Source of the DNA: Agarivorans gilvus
GTDB taxonomy: Bacteria > Pseudomonadota > Gammaproteobacteria > Enterobacterales > Celerinatantimonadaceae
Direction of reading: 5' to 3'
NCBI RefSeq assembly: GCF_001420915.1
Contig: NZ_CP013021.1
Span: 3,568,501 to 3,632,500, forward strand
DNA: 64,000 nucleotides
Below are positions 1 to 8,186 of the stretch, in pieces. The notes under the pieces are model-generated. The model searched no databases, was not told where the DNA came from, and saw nothing but the letters and a program-made list of their open reading frames with translations. The translations under genes and the position numbers were made by a program. Within the stretch, counting starts at the first letter, position 1. Each line of letters opens with the position of its first letter.

Positions 1-1
1 C

Positions 2-1072
2 ACACAAGCTGTTCACTTCGGTAGAATATCTAGCGCTAAAACCGCTATTGTTAAACTGGCCAAGCAATTGCAATCTAAATACTCACAAGCCACCTTACAC
101 TTTGTCTATGAAACGGGGCCTTGCGGCTACTGGATATATCGCCTGCTCACCAGCCTTGGCCATTGTTGTTATGTAGTGGCACCTTCGCTTATCCCTAAAA
201 AGCCAGGCGATAAGATTAAAACCGATAAGCGTGATGCACTCAAACTGGCCAAGCTACTAAAAACTGAAGACCTTACACCAATTTACGTCCCAGAGCCTGA
301 AGATGAAGCAGTAAGGGATTTATCCCGTGCGCGTGAAACCGCCATGAAAGACCTAAAAGATGCCAAGTATCAGTTAAAAGCCCTGCTACTACGTAACAAC
401 ATTAACTATGCGGGCACTGCCAATTGGTCGGCTAAACACCTGCGTTGGCTCACCGAGTTAGTACTGCCCCACCCAGCACAACAAATTGCGCTACAAGAGT
501 ATTTACACACCATTAATAAACGTGTTGCTCGCTTAAAGCGTCTTGATAATGAATTAACCCATCAGGTACAAGCATGGCGTTATTACCCCGTAGTGAAAGC
601 CGTACAAGCCATGCGTGGGGTTCGGCTACTGGTGGCCACTGGCCTAATTGCAGAGCTGGGTGATATACGCCGCTTTGACCACCCGCGAAAATTGATGAGT
701 TATTTAGGTTTAGTGCCTAGTGAACATTCAAGTGGGGGAAAACGACATATAGGCGCAATCACCAAATGTGGTAATGGCCGAGCTAGACGTTTACTTATTG
801 AAGGAGCTCACAGCTACCGTTATCCCGCAAACATCTCTAGTGATTTACAGCTCAGGCAAGAAGGTTTACCCAAAGCGATTGTAGACAAAGCTTGGCAAGC
901 TCAATTGCGATTGTGCCGCCGTTATCAACGCCTGATGCACAGAGGTAAACACTATAACGTGGTGGTAACCGCCATTGCCCGAGAGATGATTGCCTATATT
1001 TGGGCGATAGCTAAACAAGTGGTTTTAGTTGATGTTAACCCCAAACTGCGTTTAGCCAGAGTACCCGCATAA
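2..1072 (+). CDS. IS110-family transposase (5' end outside window)
   Basis: DEDD-type transposase of the IS110/IS1111 superfamily, which moves its element with the help of an element-encoded guide RNA. The frame is open to the window edge, so the N-terminus lies outside. Visible family traits are an ETGPCGYW-type stretch of the RuvC-like N-terminal domain, the KTDKRDA motif, and the C-terminal transposase_20 domain (TGLIAELGD, YLGLVPSE, GNGRARRLL). An internal TTG at 68 is only the first possible start inside the window. A long non-coding stretch follows the gene, as in IS1111-group elements. The family is secure; the subgroup is an inference. Confidence 0.88.
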   Translation, partial: TQAVHFGRISSAKTAIVKLAKQLQSKYSQATLHFVYETGPCGYWIYRLLTSLGHCCYVVAPSLIPKKPGDKIKTDKRDALKLAKLLKTEDLTPIYVPEPEDEAVRDLSRARETAMKDLKDAKYQLKALLLRNNINYAGTANWSAKHLRWLTELVLPHPAQQIALQEYLHTINKRVARLKRLDNELTHQVQAWRYYPVVKAVQAMRGVRLLVATGLIAELGDIRRFDHPRKLMSYLGLVPSEHSSGGKRHIGAITKCGNGRARRLLIEGAHSYRYPANISSDLQLRQEGLPKAIVDKAWQAQLRLCRRYQRLMHRGKHYNVVVTAIAREMIAYIWAIAKQVVLVDVNPKLRLARVPA

Positions 1073-1400
1073 TGACAAGAATAGAGTTAGTGCATGAGAT
1101 TAAGCATCGGCTGTGGCACAACCACCGACGGCGTTAGGATGGCAGCTATCGAAAGATAAGTGACCCACGAGCATAGACTGAAGACAGGTGTCACGACGGA
1201 ATAAGTAAGGTTAGCACTGCCCGTAATTTGGGTAATCTACGGATATCAGCATGAGAACCGACGAACTTACTTGCTTCAACCTTATGCATTAACTCGCCCT
1301 TTAGGCAAAGAGCAATGGTTCAACACGAGCTAGGGATTTAGGCGGCCAACTTGACAGGGGGAGTCATACCAGCGCACGAGTGTAGGGCACAAGCTCTATT
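1073..1400 (+). ncRNA. Non-coding 3' part of IS110/IS1111 element, candidate bridge (seek) RNA
   Basis: Some 400 bases between the transposase stop and the next gene contain no credible ORF. They are richer in GC and short inverted repeats than the flanking AT-rich DNA. IS1111-group elements are known to encode their target-specifying RNA in a long non-coding segment downstream of the transposase, and position and size fit here. The exact RNA ends and the element's right end are not visible: the stretch with GGGAGTCATACCAG near 1360-1373 may be close to the end. The RNA itself is an inference. Confidence 0.35.
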
Positions 1401-1483
1401 CGTTAATAATCTTATTGATTGAATTGTTATTTTTGGTTACCGTATCTATAAGCCACTAACGTAACAGGGATGAGAAACTAACG

Positions 1484-2545
1484 GTGAGTGAACAAGCAGA
1501 AATTTTTTTGAGCACCCAAAGTCGTCGAATAAAATCTAGTGATTTTGCAAACGAAGCAGAGTTTCACGCATTTTTAAGTGACAATTCTTTGCAAGCAAAC
1601 AGCTTTTTACATGCAGGAACACCATATATTGTTCGCTCGAACGGGGGGAGTAAAGCTAATGATTTAATGCAGCAATGCCGACAGCTGCAAAGTATCCCCT
1701 CATGCCACCGTCGTTCCTTGGCCAATGTCAATGCTCATCTAGGTAGCGACATGACACTAGGCTTAGCTGAGCTATTTGAACAACAAATTGCTCCTGCTGC
1801 CAGTCAACTCAATCAATGGGTGGCTGAAGAGAAGGTGAATCTATCTAGCGCTGCTGCTGGGATACTTCAAAGTCGTAGTGCGCAGTTTGGGGATAAAGTA
1901 AGTGCTTATGAAAAATCGTTAATGGAAGTGCGCAGAGGTTATAAAGCCAAGCTACCAAGATTACAAATGATGAAGCTGGAATCTGATTCTCGCGCGGCTT
2001 GGAAAAGTTTAAATGATTTATTCAAGGCTGAATTGGTTAAAGCTACAGCGAAAGTAAAAGCAAGAAAGGGTACTGTGTTTAATAATCCTCAAAGAGCCAT
2101 AAACAAGGCAAAAGGTAATAAAACTGACGCGTCTATTAAGCTCAGTAGTGCAAAAGAACTGAAAAATCTTAAGTATATGGCCAAGGGTTTAAAGTTAGGT
2201 GGAAATATTCTTCTGGCTGTTGATGTGGCTGATAGAGGGCAAAAGGTTAAAGCTGATTTTGACCAAGGTAAGGATTGGGGGAAAACGGCTGTTGTACAGT
2301 CCTCGGGACTGGCTTTTTCTGTATTAGCTGGTGCAGCTGTGGCAAAAGGAACTATTACTGCGGTAAGTACAGCCGCCGTAGCCATTGGGTTAACTATGAC
2401 TCCTGTTGGGTGAGGCATCGTTATATGTATTGGTATTGGGGCGGCATATGTAGCGGCGACAAAAGTTGATGAGTTGGCTCAAGACGTGACAAAAAACCTG
2501 TATGAACGCAATGGTATATTTAGCCGTATTCCAAGGACTTTATGA
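1484..2545 (+). pseudogene. Pore-former-like antibacterial toxin, interrupted by an in-frame TGA
   Basis: A GTG-initiated frame gives 309 residues and stops at TGA (2411-2413). The same frame then runs 43 more codons to a TGA at 2543 that overlaps the ATG of the next gene. Two shorter relatives in this window read TGG (Trp) at the position of the internal stop, so it is a single-base nonsense change in a protein of about 353 residues. The N-terminal 220 residues are polar and lysine-rich. From about residue 275 the protein is glycine/alanine-rich and hydrophobic, suggesting two membrane-inserting helices, followed by a short polar tail. This layout, with a membrane immunity gene directly behind, resembles membrane-disrupting type VI effectors or colicin-like toxins. 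I do not recognise a named family. Confidence 0.6.
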
Positions 2546-2892
2546 TGGAGCATGCCCCTTTAACCTATGCAGATTGGATACAGTTTTTTTTTCTGATACT
2601 TGGAGTATCAGCAATGATAGCTTGGCTATTAAGTGCAAAGTTCACCATGCGACGAATAGAACCTGAATTAAAAAAGCAGGGCTTCAGTTGTGGAAGCTGG
2701 GATGGACCGGGTTTTCGGGTATTAAGTTATGCAACGATTATTTTGTTTCAAACAAAGTTGCTTAATGACAGTAACTATCCCTTCGTTCCAGTAGATGCCA
2801 CCCGTAAGCTAGCGACGAAAAAAGATTGGTACATATCACTATGGCTTTGGTGCTCATTAGTAGGAATGGTAATCCTAGCATTCCTTTATTGA
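2542..2892 (+). CDS. Two-helix membrane protein, probable immunity protein 1
   Basis: Encodes 116 residues with hydrophobic helices near residues 12-30 and 97-115. Between them is a conserved core (WDGPGFRVLSY, TKLLNDSNYPFVPV, ATKKDW). Its ATG overlaps the stop of the upstream toxin frame (ATGA), so the two were translationally coupled before the toxin acquired its nonsense codon. Two further paralogues follow (3585 and 4074), each directly behind a toxin remnant. Small inner-membrane proteins paired with pore-forming toxins usually act as immunity proteins, and that role is inferred here from context. ATG 2545 is an alternative start. Confidence 0.65.
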   Translation: MMEHAPLTYADWIQFFFLILGVSAMIAWLLSAKFTMRRIEPELKKQGFSCGSWDGPGFRVLSYATIILFQTKLLNDSNYPFVPVDATRKLATKKDWYISLWLWCSLVGMVILAFLY

Positions 2893-2923
2893 AACTTGTT
2901 GTTATGACTAAAAGGTTAATTTT

Positions 2924-3588
2924 GCGAGTGCAGGAGTTGGGTTACTAGAGAGCCGTGGCGGGGCTTTAGAAAACAGCTTAATGGCGGTGAGAGCTGGGCA
3001 CCAAGCCAAACTACCTAAAATGCAGATGATGAAATTAGAATCTAATGCGCGTGCTGCATGGAAATCACTTAATCAATTGTTTAGTACTGAACTATCTAAG
3101 CGACTGCGGTGGTTAAGGCTCGCAAAGGAACGGTGCTAAATAATGCTAGCCGTGCGATTAATAAAGCCAAAGGTGCTCGCACGGATGCGCCAATTAGAGT
3201 GACAAATGTTAAAGAGTTACGAAGCCTTAAACGGATGTCATTAGGGCTAAAAGGCGGTGGGAATATTCTTCTCGGTTACGACATTTATACTCGCGGTAAA
3301 ATGATCTAGGCTGATTTTGAACAGGGGAAAGACTGGCAGAAAACAGCGGTAGTGCAAACCGCGGGTTTATCGATGGGATTTTTAGCAGGAGCTGCCGCTG
3401 CTAAAGCTGTGACTGCTGCCGCTATCTCCCTCGGCCTAACTACTACGCCAGTGGGGTGGGTTATAGCTATAGGTATTGGTGCGACATATTTGGCGGCCTC
3501 GACAATGGACTCGTTTGGTCAAAAAGTGGCTGAAAGTATTTATGACAGAGATACATCACTCTTTAATAGGATCCCTGCTTCACTATGA
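2924..3588 (+). pseudogene. Degraded second copy of the pore-former-like toxin
   Basis: The translation aligns with the toxin at 1484 from about its residue 120 to the C-terminus; the N-terminal part is missing. The frame is broken twice. Near 3100 one base has been lost (AAGCG where AAGGCG would keep frame). At 3307-3309 an amber TAG replaces a lysine codon. The C-terminal part (TTPVGWVIAIG, RDTSLFNRIPASL) is intact and shows the tryptophan that the first copy lost. The final TGA overlaps the ATG of the next immunity gene, copying the architecture of the first unit. Confidence 0.7.
3251..3494 (+). repeat. Direct repeat, left copy (toxin C-terminal segment)
   Basis: This 244-bp segment recurs at 4420-4663, offset by exactly 1169 bases, with only about three mismatches. 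Both copies contain the same inactivating TAG, so the duplication happened after that mutation. Confidence 0.9.
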
Positions 3589-3953
3589 TGTATGTACTTG
3601 GTGTTTCGTCGTTTGTTGGTTGTGCTTTGTCTATGTTTTCAGCAATGATAGCGTGGTTATGCTTTGCGCGAATAAGTATGCCTAGAATAGAAAAGAGTTT
3701 AAAAGAGCAAGGCATTGAAAGAGTTGATTGGGATGGGCCGGGTTTTCGTGTTCTTAGCTACACCATAATTATTTTGTTTAAAACAAAGCGACTTAATGAT
3801 GAAAATTATCAATTTGTTCCGGTTACTGCCTCTCGACAGTTAGCGACCCAAACTGATTGGTGGCTTTCTCTTTGGCTATGGGGATCGTTTGGTGTAGCGA
3901 TGGTCTGTATGATTATTCTGTCGGTATTCTTTCCAGAGCTACTACAAGACTAG
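3585..3953 (+). CDS. Two-helix membrane protein, probable immunity protein 2 (divergent)
   Basis: A 122-residue paralogue of the proteins at 2542 and 4074. The central WDGPGFRVLSY core, the NDxNYxFVPV stretch and the DWWLSLWLW second helix are conserved, but the N-terminal helix differs strongly. Its ATG overlaps the stop of the degraded toxin copy before it. It is intact although that toxin is dead, as expected of immunity genes kept for protection against relatives. Immunity function is inferred from context. Confidence 0.62.
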   Translation: MMYVLGVSSFVGCALSMFSAMIAWLCFARISMPRIEKSLKEQGIERVDWDGPGFRVLSYTIIILFKTKRLNDENYQFVPVTASRQLATQTDWWLSLWLWGSFGVAMVCMIILSVFFPELLQD

Positions 3954-3978
3954 TTAGTGAGCCGTTGAGTTAACAATA

Positions 3979-4074
3979 ACCGTTGTTGCAGCAGGTGATG
4001 ATTTTGAGTGAATTTTAGCCAAAGACGTTTATTCGCGAAATGGAACCTTTAACCCTATGCCAAGGGCGTTGTAA
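3979..4074 (+). pseudogene. Third toxin remnant (C-terminal tail only)
   Basis: In the frame ending at TAA 4072-4074, the translation matches only the toxin tail (LAKDVYSRNG, then PMPRAL, versus the first copy's LYERNGIFSRIPRTL). A TGA lies inside it at 4009-4011. It is directly followed by an immunity gene whose ATG overlaps the tail's stop, exactly as in the two preceding units. This is the most eroded unit of the array. Confidence 0.6.
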
Positions 4075-4421
4075 TGGAACATCCTCCTTTAAGTTATGAC
4101 GATTGGCTCAAATTCTTTTTCCTGATTGCTTTCGTGTCGGCAATGGTTGCTTGGCTATTCAGTGCAAAGTTCACCATGAGAAGAATTGAGCCTGAACTAA
4201 AAAAACAGGGTTTCAATTGTGGAAGCTGGGATGGACCTGGTTTTAGGGTGTTGAGCTATGCAACGATTATTTTGTTTCAAACCAAGTTGCTTAATGACAG
4301 TAACTATCCTTTCGTTCCCGTGGATGCTACTCGTAAGCTAGCGACGAAAAAAGACTGGTACATATCGTTGTGGTTATGGTGTTCGCTATCGGGAATGTTG
4401 CTACTAGTATTTCTTTATTAA
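4074..4421 (+). CDS. Two-helix membrane protein, probable immunity protein 3
   Basis: A 115-residue protein nearly identical to the copy at 2542 in its core and C-terminal half, with more changes in the first helix and at the very end. Helices lie near residues 10-28 and 96-114. The high identity to copy 1 and lower identity to copy 2 suggest recent duplication or gene conversion between the outer units. It is intact behind a toxin tail that has almost disappeared. Immunity function is inferred from context. Confidence 0.63.
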   Translation: MEHPPLSYDDWLKFFFLIAFVSAMVAWLFSAKFTMRRIEPELKKQGFNCGSWDGPGFRVLSYATIILFQTKLLNDSNYPFVPVDATRKLATKKDWYISLWLWCSLSGMLLLVFLY

Positions 4422-4663
4422 GGCGGTGGGAATATTCTTCTCGGTTACGACATTTATACTCGCGGTAAAATGATCTAGGCTGATTTTGAACAGGGGAAAG
4501 ACTGGCAGAAAACAGCGGTAGTGCAAACCGCGGGTTTATCGATGGGATTTTTGGCAGGAGCTGCCGCTGCTAAAGCTGTGACTGCTGCCGCTATCACTCT
4601 CGGCCTAACTACTACGCCAGTGGGGTGGGTTATAGCTATAGGTATTGGTGCGACATATTTGGC
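4420..4663 (+). repeat. Direct repeat, right copy; fourth toxin remnant
   Basis: Near-identical copy of 3251-3494, including the amber TAG in the toxin frame. It starts at the stop codon of the third immunity gene and breaks off abruptly at 4663, where unrelated sequence leading to the two-component system begins. No immunity gene follows this copy, so the array ends here, apparently by a recombination junction. Confidence 0.9.
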
Positions 4664-4720
4664 TGTTCCTTATCTATTTCTTCGTTTCCTTATATTGGTA
4701 GTGTTAAGTTGGCCGGTTTT

Positions 4721-4736
4721 GTCACAATTGGTCACA
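4721..4736 (+). promoter_or_regulatory. GTCACA direct repeat upstream of rstA-like gene
   Basis: Two GTCACA hexamers start at 4721 and 4731, a 10-bp period, the usual geometry for OmpR-family regulators that bind as head-to-tail dimers. A TATGAT at 4757-4762 lies about 20 bases downstream and could be the -10 element. The same repeat occurs before the barrel gene at 7219-7244. Autoregulation is inferred. Confidence 0.5.
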
Positions 4737-4798
4737 GTCTTATTCTTTCTATCAAGTATGATAGCGGGCAGATTCATTTTCATCATAAGGCTAATACA

Positions 4799-5542
4799 TT
4801 GGAACCTTCATGCGATAGCCATCCATCAAATAATTATTCAGCAGATAAAAAACACATCATGTTGATAGAAGATGATTTGGAACTTGCTCACCTGATGAAG
4901 GACTATTTCAATCGCCATCACTTCACTGTGTCTTTGATTCATAACGGCCTTGATGCCGTCCCTGCAATCTTGGAACAACAACCAGATTTAGTGATTCTTG
5001 ATGTTATGCTACCTGGACAAAATGGGCTTGATGTTTGTAAGCAAGTACGCCTTCAATATCAAGGCATCATCTTAATACAGACAGCGCTTGATGACGATCT
5101 TGATCAAATCACAGGACTGGAATCGGGTGCAGATGACTATGTGGTGAAGCAGGTTAATCCACGTTTACTTTTATCTCGCATTCATTCTCTTTTCAGACGA
5201 GTAACGCGACAAACTCAGGAACTGGTAGATCAGAATTCCGAACATACACGTCAATGCGGTGCATTGACAATATCTTATTCAGATCGGACGGTTAAAATAC
5301 ATGATCAGCTTCTATCGCTCACAACTTCTGAATTTGAGCTTTTGGCACTATTGGCTGCTTCTCCAGGCAGGGTTGTAAGTAGGGAAGCGATCATGCAACA
5401 GCTCCGCGGTTATGAATATGATGGTCTTGATCGTTCTATTGATCGACGTATTTCTAGGTTGAGAAGAAAACTATCTGAAGACTCAGCCGGTCAAACGTTC
5501 ATCAAGACGGTGCATGGTAAAGGTTACCAACTTTGTTTCTGA
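4799..5542 (+). CDS. rstA: RstA-like OmpR-family response regulator
   Basis: Phosphoacceptor receiver domain (acidic pocket IEDD, phosphoacceptor in VILDVMLPG) followed by a winged-helix DNA-binding domain ending in KTVHGKGYQL. The switch-region Lys is followed by Gln instead of the usual Pro, and the helix segment LRGYEYDGLDRSIDRRISRLRRKL closely resembles E. coli RstA around YDGLDRS; both support the RstA assignment. No ATG lies at the expected N-terminus. TTG 4799, with AAGG eight bases upstream, is the best start; ATG 4859 would cut into the first beta strand. The kinase gene follows after 12 bases. The open frame upstream of 4799 is toxin-remnant and promoter sequence. Confidence 0.75.
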   Translation: MEPSCDSHPSNNYSADKKHIMLIEDDLELAHLMKDYFNRHHFTVSLIHNGLDAVPAILEQQPDLVILDVMLPGQNGLDVCKQVRLQYQGIILIQTALDDDLDQITGLESGADDYVVKQVNPRLLLSRIHSLFRRVTRQTQELVDQNSEHTRQCGALTISYSDRTVKIHDQLLSLTTSEFELLALLAASPGRVVSREAIMQQLRGYEYDGLDRSIDRRISRLRRKLSEDSAGQTFIKTVHGKGYQLCF

Positions 5543-5554
5543 GGGAGCTGATTC

Positions 5555-7162
5555 ATGTTTAGAGCGTTTCTTGGTCTGTGGCTACTAGTTTTCATTCCCT
5601 TGTGTTTTTTACTTTTCCCGTCACGTTACAGCCCCATTCAGTGGTTTAATCATCATATTGAGCAGGAGCGGTACATTCATCTCTATGGCGGGACGATGAC
5701 CCTACTTGAAGAACAATTACTTATGCAGCCCAAGGTTGCATGGCCCAAAGAAATTGCTCAGACTTCACGTTATTTTGGCTATGAACTCTCGCTCCTGAAG
5801 CTATCAGAGCTATCGCTTTCTAAGTCACAGCGGACGGCTTTATTTGAAGGAGATATCTTGTTTATTAATGCTGAACCAGAGTACCTATTGAAGCTCTTGC
5901 CAAAAAGTGATTGGGTTATACGCCTTTATGTCGATATTACTCAGTCAGAAGATATCGATAGGTCGTCGTCTGGGACAATATATCTACTAAGGAAGGCTTT
6001 CGAGCAAACTCCCATACCACAATGGCAAGCCTTAGTTCAGCGGTTCTCCCCCCAATTTCAAATGCGGCTACAAAAAGAATCAGACATTGAGTTCACGACT
6101 TCAGAACAGGCTCAATGGGACAAAACGAACAGTTTTTGGCGGTTTGATGCTACACATCAGCTGATTTTTTATATTGCAACGCCTGAGAAGGGGACGACAC
6201 TAGTTGTTTCATCACTACCTTATTCTTCGCGTACACCGATGGTGCTTTTAGCAATTATTTTGATGTTTGTTTTCTTGATATCTGCCGGAATGTTTTTTTG
6301 GAGTTACCCACTCTGGCGAGATCTGAAACGTTTGAGTAAGTCGACGATACTATTTGGTCAGGGAAATTTGTCTATACGAGCGCCAATTCCTAAGGTCACT
6401 GTCGTGGCAAATCTTAGCCAGCAGTTCAATCAAATGGCGCAACGTATTGAGCAAACTGTTCAGAGCCAACGCATACTGACTAATGCTATTGCCCATGATT
6501 TACGTCAACCCTTACATCGTATGAGATATGCTTTTGAGATACTCAATACGCCGTCACTCACAGAATCTGAACGAACTAGATACCAGCAAAGCATTGAACA
6601 CAGTATTCAAGATTTGGATCATCTCATTGATCAAACACTTCAGCTTTCTCGCTATGATCATGACCGCGAGCAGATCCGGTTTTCTGAACAGGTTTTGTCG
6701 CACTTGCTGCAAAAGGAATGTGATCATGTTGCTCTCGCGAATCCGTCGCTGTTTGTGACATTTAATGTTGAGTCATTAGTACAGACACAAACAGCGTGGA
6801 TTGATCCAACAGCCATTCGTCGCGCTGTCAATAATCTGTTGAGTAATGCGTGTCGTTACGCAGCAACTTCAATTGCCATTAATCTCAATCATGACACAGA
6901 TAAGGAACAATGGGTTATTGATGTTCACGATGATGGACCAGGTATTCCACCGGAGTATCGTGAACAGATCTTCAATCCTTTCATTCAATTGAATAATGCT
7001 TCTAGAACGAAGGAAACAGGTCATGGCCTTGGTCTTGCGATTGTTCAACAGATTGCACGCTGGCATCATGGGCAGGTCGCGGTGAGAGACTCTCCTATGG
7101 GGGGCGCTTGCTTTACTTTACGCTGGCCGTGTCATCCTGAATCACTTCTTGTTTCTAACTAG
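5555..7162 (+). CDS. rstB: RstB-like sensor histidine kinase
   Basis: Encodes 535 residues. A membrane helix (about 5-21) precedes a sensor domain of roughly 200 residues on the periplasmic side and a second helix (about 228-249). HAMP then leads to the HisKA dimerisation helix with phosphorylated His-314 (AHDLRQPLHRMR). The C-terminal HATPase has an N-box (NNLLSNACRYA), G1 (DDGPGIP) and G2 (GHGLGLAIV). The ERYIHLYGG start and overall layout fit RstB, though the sensor region is longer than in E. coli. It presumably phosphorylates the adjacent regulator. The signal is unknown. Confidence 0.8.
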   Translation: MFRAFLGLWLLVFIPLCFLLFPSRYSPIQWFNHHIEQERYIHLYGGTMTLLEEQLLMQPKVAWPKEIAQTSRYFGYELSLLKLSELSLSKSQRTALFEGDILFINAEPEYLLKLLPKSDWVIRLYVDITQSEDIDRSSSGTIYLLRKAFEQTPIPQWQALVQRFSPQFQMRLQKESDIEFTTSEQAQWDKTNSFWRFDATHQLIFYIATPEKGTTLVVSSLPYSSRTPMVLLAIILMFVFLISAGMFFWSYPLWRDLKRLSKSTILFGQGNLSIRAPIPKVTVVANLSQQFNQMAQRIEQTVQSQRILTNAIAHDLRQPLHRMRYAFEILNTPSLTESERTRYQQSIEHSIQDLDHLIDQTLQLSRYDHDREQIRFSEQVLSHLLQKECDHVALANPSLFVTFNVESLVQTQTAWIDPTAIRRAVNNLLSNACRYAATSIAINLNHDTDKEQWVIDVHDDGPGIPPEYREQIFNPFIQLNNASRTKETGHGLGLAIVQQIARWHHGQVAVRDSPMGGACFTLRWPCHPESLLVSN

Positions 7163-7218
7163 CCACATTTTCAAAATACTCCGCAAAGTTTCGACCTTTG
7201 CTACCATCATGTACGTTT

Positions 7219-7244
7219 GTCTCAATTGGTCACAAATGGTCACG
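7219..7244 (+). promoter_or_regulatory. Triple GTCACA-like direct repeat upstream of barrel gene
   Basis: GTCTCA (7219), GTCACA (7229) and GTCACG (7239) recur at an exact 10-bp period. The spacing matches the pair upstream of the response regulator. A weak TAACAAT starts at 7264, 20 bases downstream, the same distance as the candidate -10 in the rstA copy. The barrel gene is a likely target of the regulator; this is inferred. Confidence 0.5.
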
Positions 7245-7327
7245 AAGGAGCAACAGACGCACCTAACAATTCACTTCTAGAATAGTCTCATTAAATATTT
7301 ATCCATCAACAAATAGTGAATAATGTT

Positions 7328-7903
7328 ATGAGAAACAAGAAAGTAAAAGCCATTAGAATTCTTTCAATGGTGATAACCAGTCTATTGGTTTCCGTGCATC
7401 AGCCTGTGTTTGCTCAATCAAATAATATTGGTATGTCTCTAGGTATTGGTTCAATGCATGTGGACGATGCAGCTAGTAATGACGAAACCAATACTTCTTG
7501 GACTGGAGCTATAGAGTATGAACGGCGTTTTTATCCATCTTTTGCCGTTAAAGTTAGTGGGCATATAGGGAATGCTTCAAGTGTTAAAACCAAAGAGATT
7601 GGTGAAGCAACAACTTCAGAACGAGATGTTGACTACAAAGCTATTTCCCTCAGCGCCGTAGGATATTATGTCCTATCCCAAAACCATGAATTTTATCTCT
7701 CAGCAGGAGTTAATGGCAATAATGTGAAAATGGATCCCAAATCAGGAACATCGACCGATAAAGATGGAGTTGGCTATACAGTGCAGGCTGGTTGGCAATA
7801 TCATTTCAATAAAAGGACAGCATTGCAGGTTAGTATGCAGCGGTTGGGACTAGAGGATATTGATATCAATACAGCCAATATCGGTGTAACTGTGTCATTT
7901 TAA
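7328..7903 (+). CDS. Small outer-membrane beta-barrel protein
   Basis: 191 residues with a Sec signal peptide (basic RNKKVKA, hydrophobic core, cleavage near VFAQS). Alternating hydrophobic strands and polar loops follow, ending in a C-terminal VTVSF with terminal Phe, typical of BamA-inserted barrels. The size fits an eight-strand OmpA/OmpX/OmpW-like fold. ATG 7328 is chosen because it gives a clean signal peptide; GTG 7316 is in frame but less likely. The regulatory repeats upstream tie it to the neighbouring two-component system. Ligand or role unknown. Confidence 0.7.
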   Translation: MRNKKVKAIRILSMVITSLLVSVHQPVFAQSNNIGMSLGIGSMHVDDAASNDETNTSWTGAIEYERRFYPSFAVKVSGHIGNASSVKTKEIGEATTSERDVDYKAISLSAVGYYVLSQNHEFYLSAGVNGNNVKMDPKSGTSTDKDGVGYTVQAGWQYHFNKRTALQVSMQRLGLEDIDINTANIGVTVSF

Positions 7904-8186
7904 ATCATCTCCCTAGTCTGACTTAAGCGTGTGCCTTTGGCCATAAATGTTACCTCTTATGGTTTAGTTACATTCTTACCATAAAAAGTGTCGGGTGCTC
8001 TAAGGCCTTGGCACTTGTCACTTTGAATGGCTGCTGGTTAGGGGCTCTAGCTCTTCAGCTTTACTTAGCGTTCTTTAAATAAGTCTACTGACTACATTTA
8101 AAAGTAGGTTTTGTTGCAACGTAACAACTTCAAGCAAAACTAAGTGTCTCAGGGTCTTATAAATTGATTGCGGTATACTCTAATGA
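7904..8186. other. Intergenic region before IS copy A
   Basis: AT-rich spacer of 283 bases. No ORF, RNA or repeat that I can support. Its right end (8178-8186) is one side of the IS target duplication. Confidence 0.5.

Noticed and set aside
2089..2418. Minus-strand frame of 109 codons
   Set aside because: It is antisense to the toxin, with composition dictated by the toxin's Ala/Lys-rich codons.
4521..4865. 115-codon frame joining toxin remnant to rstA upstream sequence
   Set aside because: It crosses the recombination junction at 4663, has no homologue-like continuity, and ends inside the start of rstA.
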